Source: Coemansia sp. RSA 922 (lineage: Eukaryota; Kickxellomycota; Kickxellomycetes; Kickxellales; Kickxellaceae). Taken from it: a stretch of 25,519 nt of DNA. The position numbers were made by a program, and so were the translations under genes. Numbering within the stretch: position 1 is the stretch's first letter; each line of letters starts with the position of its first letter. The stretch lies in contig JANBQS010000229.1 in NCBI GenBank assembly GCA_027577415.1, positions 1 to 25,519 on the forward strand, in the 5' to 3' direction. This document shows positions 23,708 to 25,519 of the stretch, piece by piece. The notes beneath the pieces were generated by a model. The model was not told where the DNA came from, ran no database searches, and worked only from the letters and a program-made list of their open reading frames with translations.

Positions 23708-24955
23708 ATGGAGAGCATCGCAGGAAATAATTACATTAACAACTCTGGATATCCTCGGGAGGGCGTTAGCACGCTATTTGCACAAGAAAACGTCAATAGT
23801 ATCAGGGGCGACAATGGCGATGGCATTATTGAGCCCCTTCCAGTGACACGTATAAACGAGATGGTACAGTATGTCGGCTCTAAAAAATCGACATGGACTG
23901 AGCTCCGTGAGCAGTATCCGCCCAGTCAGTCATGCCTCGCACCATCATCCAACATTCTCAATGGAAATACAAACGCGTTCGCTGGTACAGGAAGTTTTGA
24001 GCTCGATAATAGCCTCTCTGCGGATGCAGTTATTCGGCAAGCGGCAACAATGGCAGCTTATGGCGTCGGATTTTTACAATCTGCGCTCGATAGTGCGCAA
24101 GTCGATCGGAAACATTTTGAGGAAGCGAGTGCCATTTTTGCCACGCTATGTGCTACCCTTTGGTCTACGTTGACAGACTCGCGCAACCAAGGCAGTGATG
24201 AGGAAACCAATGGGCTCGGAGAAAAGGGCGGTGCTTACAGGGACAAGCAAGACATGGCAGTCGAGTCAGAAGCAGTGTTGGATACTGGGGAAGCTGTTCC
24301 CATTAGTGACACAACGCAGCGCATTAACCTGGGAGAGCATCGACAGGGTGGTCGGGTCAGTCGACAGAAATCTAGTAAGCGCAGCCAGCAGTACAGCCGT
24401 GGGCATAGAAACTCGGAGACTTTGGTGAGCCAAAAGCAACAACAACTTTATAATCGTGATGCTGGGAGAGAGGATGAACTGGTTGCCGCCGAATCTGCCA
24501 ATTTGATAGAGTCAAATACTATGCCAGGAGAAGGCGTAGATAGCATTGGAAATCGCCCAGCAGCTGATTTGGCCATACCTGTCGCGGCTCGCCCAAAATA
24601 TGTAATGCCAGCGGCGCTACCTGACATGTTTACTCGTCGAAAAGTTATTCGTCGTGGTCTTATGAGCCTGCGCCTTTCCGGCTCTGCCATTACTGCATAC
24701 TTTGGGCAGTTCAGTAGATGTACAAGCAACATCTATGACTCGATGTGGGAGTATTGGGCAAAGTGGTGTCTACGGAACGGTATTAATCCTTGTGAAAGGT
24801 CGGCCATGATTTTAAATATGTTTATCTACGAGATAGCCAAGGGAGAGGATTGGAAGACTACGGCGAAACTACAGATCGAAGCTATTTGGTCAATTGTCGA
24901 AGGACAGCCACAACCAGAAAGGGGCAGGGCAGGTACAAATTATGCGCGTTACTGA
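23708..24955 (+). CDS. Gag/tyrosine-recombinase-derived protein with core-binding domain, no catalytic domain (copy 2)
   Basis: 415 residues, ATG 23708 (TTAACATGG). Paralog of the gene at 12697: KKSTWTELREQYPPSQS (59-75) and QAATMAAYGV (111-120) match it, followed by an ATLCATLWSTLTDSRNQ helix. Unlike copy 1 there is no N-terminal leucine zipper. Residues 150-300 are a polar linker. Residues 307-400 are the core-binding-like domain: TRRKVIRRGLMSLRLSGSAI, Y343-x3-W347-x2-W350-x2-W353-C354, then RNGINPCERS and a closing IEAIWSIVEG. As in copy 1 the protein ends before any catalytic domain, and the next 500 bases encode none. The frame is undisturbed despite strong divergence, which argues for selection. 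Probable DNA- or chromatin-binding protein; function unknown. Confidence 0.7.
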   Translation: MESIAGNNYINNSGYPREGVSTLFAQENVNSIRGDNGDGIIEPLPVTRINEMVQYVGSKKSTWTELREQYPPSQSCLAPSSNILNGNTNAFAGTGSFELDNSLSADAVIRQAATMAAYGVGFLQSALDSAQVDRKHFEEASAIFATLCATLWSTLTDSRNQGSDEETNGLGEKGGAYRDKQDMAVESEAVLDTGEAVPISDTTQRINLGEHRQGGRVSRQKSSKRSQQYSRGHRNSETLVSQKQQQLYNRDAGREDELVAAESANLIESNTMPGEGVDSIGNRPAADLAIPVAARPKYVMPAALPDMFTRRKVIRRGLMSLRLSGSAITAYFGQFSRCTSNIYDSMWEYWAKWCLRNGINPCERSAMILNMFIYEIAKGEDWKTTAKLQIEAIWSIVEGQPQPERGRAGTNYARY

Positions 24956-25472
24956 GTTTCTATTTTAGGACAACGATTACATTTGTCTAATATACTACCA
25001 CCAATTAAAAACTTTGTTTCTCTCGATACTAAACCAATTAATTGCATGGGGGTGTTTGTCTTCAAAAAAAGCATACAGTGGGCATTATAATTACTCTAAC
25101 ATGTTTTGCGGATGATGACCAGCGTGATTCATAGCTACTACACAACTTGTACCACTCAACCACTAATCACAGGTGGACAACATTTGCATAGCGTATTGTC
25201 ATTTCTCTTGTTCTCAACGGACCGGGGTTTAAAGCCCCGCCGTTCACCAGTAGGAACTTTGTGAATCAACTCGCATTGTATGTATCGGCTCGAGCTGACC
25301 GAGCCGCTTTCTTTTTTTGTGGATTGGATACGTGTGCAGGTCAAAAGGTTGGAAAAAAAAATATTTCTGTTTTGTGTTTTTTGTTGTTTTGTGTAATTTC
25401 TTCTTTATAGTTTTTCTTGTGTGTGATACTTCTACGCTGAAGAGTAGTGGAATACTTTTTTAAATTGCTGCT
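24956..25472. other. Intergenic region with two strong hairpins
   Basis: No gene supported. Holds the 3' UTR of copy 2, two GC-rich hairpins (25216-25244 and 25286-25306), and a T/G-rich leader of the next gene. Confidence 0.5.
25216..25306. repeat. Pair of GC-rich hairpins
   Basis: Hairpin 1: AACGG (25216-25220) pairs with CCGTT (25240-25244) and, inside a 2-base bulge, CGGGG (25223-25227) pairs with CCCCG (25235-25239) around a 7-base loop. Hairpin 2: CGGCTCG (25286-25292) pairs with CGAGCCG (25300-25306) around a 7-base loop and is followed by CTTTCTTTTTTTG. The T arm-like first hairpin has no matching acceptor or D arm upstream, so it is not a tRNA. Confidence 0.5.
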
Positions 25473-25519
25473 ATGGAAACACCACGCCCGCTTGCTAAAG
25501 CGGATTCAGCTTTATTACC
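25473..25519 (+). CDS. 5' end of a gene cut by the window edge
   Basis: ATG 25473 opens a frame that stays open to the last base (METPRPLAKADSALL). The preceding 100 bases are T-rich, like leaders of other genes here, with a weak TTTATAG near 25404. Only 15 residues are visible, so no function can be assigned and it may be chance. Confidence 0.3.
   Translation, partial: METPRPLAKADSALL

Noticed and set aside
25216..25250. Possible tRNA T arm ending in a CACCA-like sequence
   Set aside because: No matching 5' acceptor strand, D arm or anticodon arm within 80 bases upstream, and the loop lacks the conserved C.

Overview
The window looks like nuclear DNA of an intron-poor fungus. Genes are single open reading frames on both strands with A/T-rich 5' leaders, occasional TATA boxes and no operon or ribosome-binding-site logic. 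The best guess is an early-diverging fungus near Coemansia (Kickxellomycotina). That rests on my recall of the F-box-like family at 10805-12496 and is inference, not proof. No rRNA or tRNA gene, CRISPR array or complete transposon was recognised.

Layout. The left end (1-6316) is housekeeping-like: the 3' part of a sugar-porter-type MFS transporter, a 1046-residue KHA1-like CPA2 cation/proton antiporter, and a small basic coiled-coil protein convergent with it. From about 6.4 kb onward the window becomes accessory. It holds two coding relics (6440-6790, 6823-7196), a short F-box/LRR protein, degenerate direct repeats, a 142-residue orphan gene with a clear TATA box, a 563-residue F-box-like protein, and a tandem pair of large F-box-like proteins on the minus strand (14052-18161). 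Between 19.3 and 21.4 kb lies a tandem duplication of about 1.15 kb carrying two diverged small orphan genes that share a nearly identical TATA/5'-leader block. From 21.4 to 23.2 kb there is a graveyard of coding-like fragments, including a 47-residue C2H2 zinc-finger ORF.

Most interesting are two diverged but intact paralogs, 12697-13956 and 23708-24955. Each has an N-terminal region with identical 10-residue QAATMAAYGV, a low-complexity linker, and a C-terminal domain with YX3WX2WX2WC that resembles the DNA-binding (core-binding, SAM-like) N-domain of tyrosine recombinases of DIRS/Crypton-type elements. Both stop where the catalytic domain should begin, and no catalytic domain follows. They look like co-opted, catalysis-free recombinase/Gag-derived proteins, or a family of that origin.

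How the genes work together: the transporter and antiporter are unrelated metabolic genes. The four F-box-like proteins probably act as substrate adaptors of SCF ubiquitin ligases and represent a lineage-specific expansion. Nothing in the sequence links them functionally to the recombinase-derived pair.
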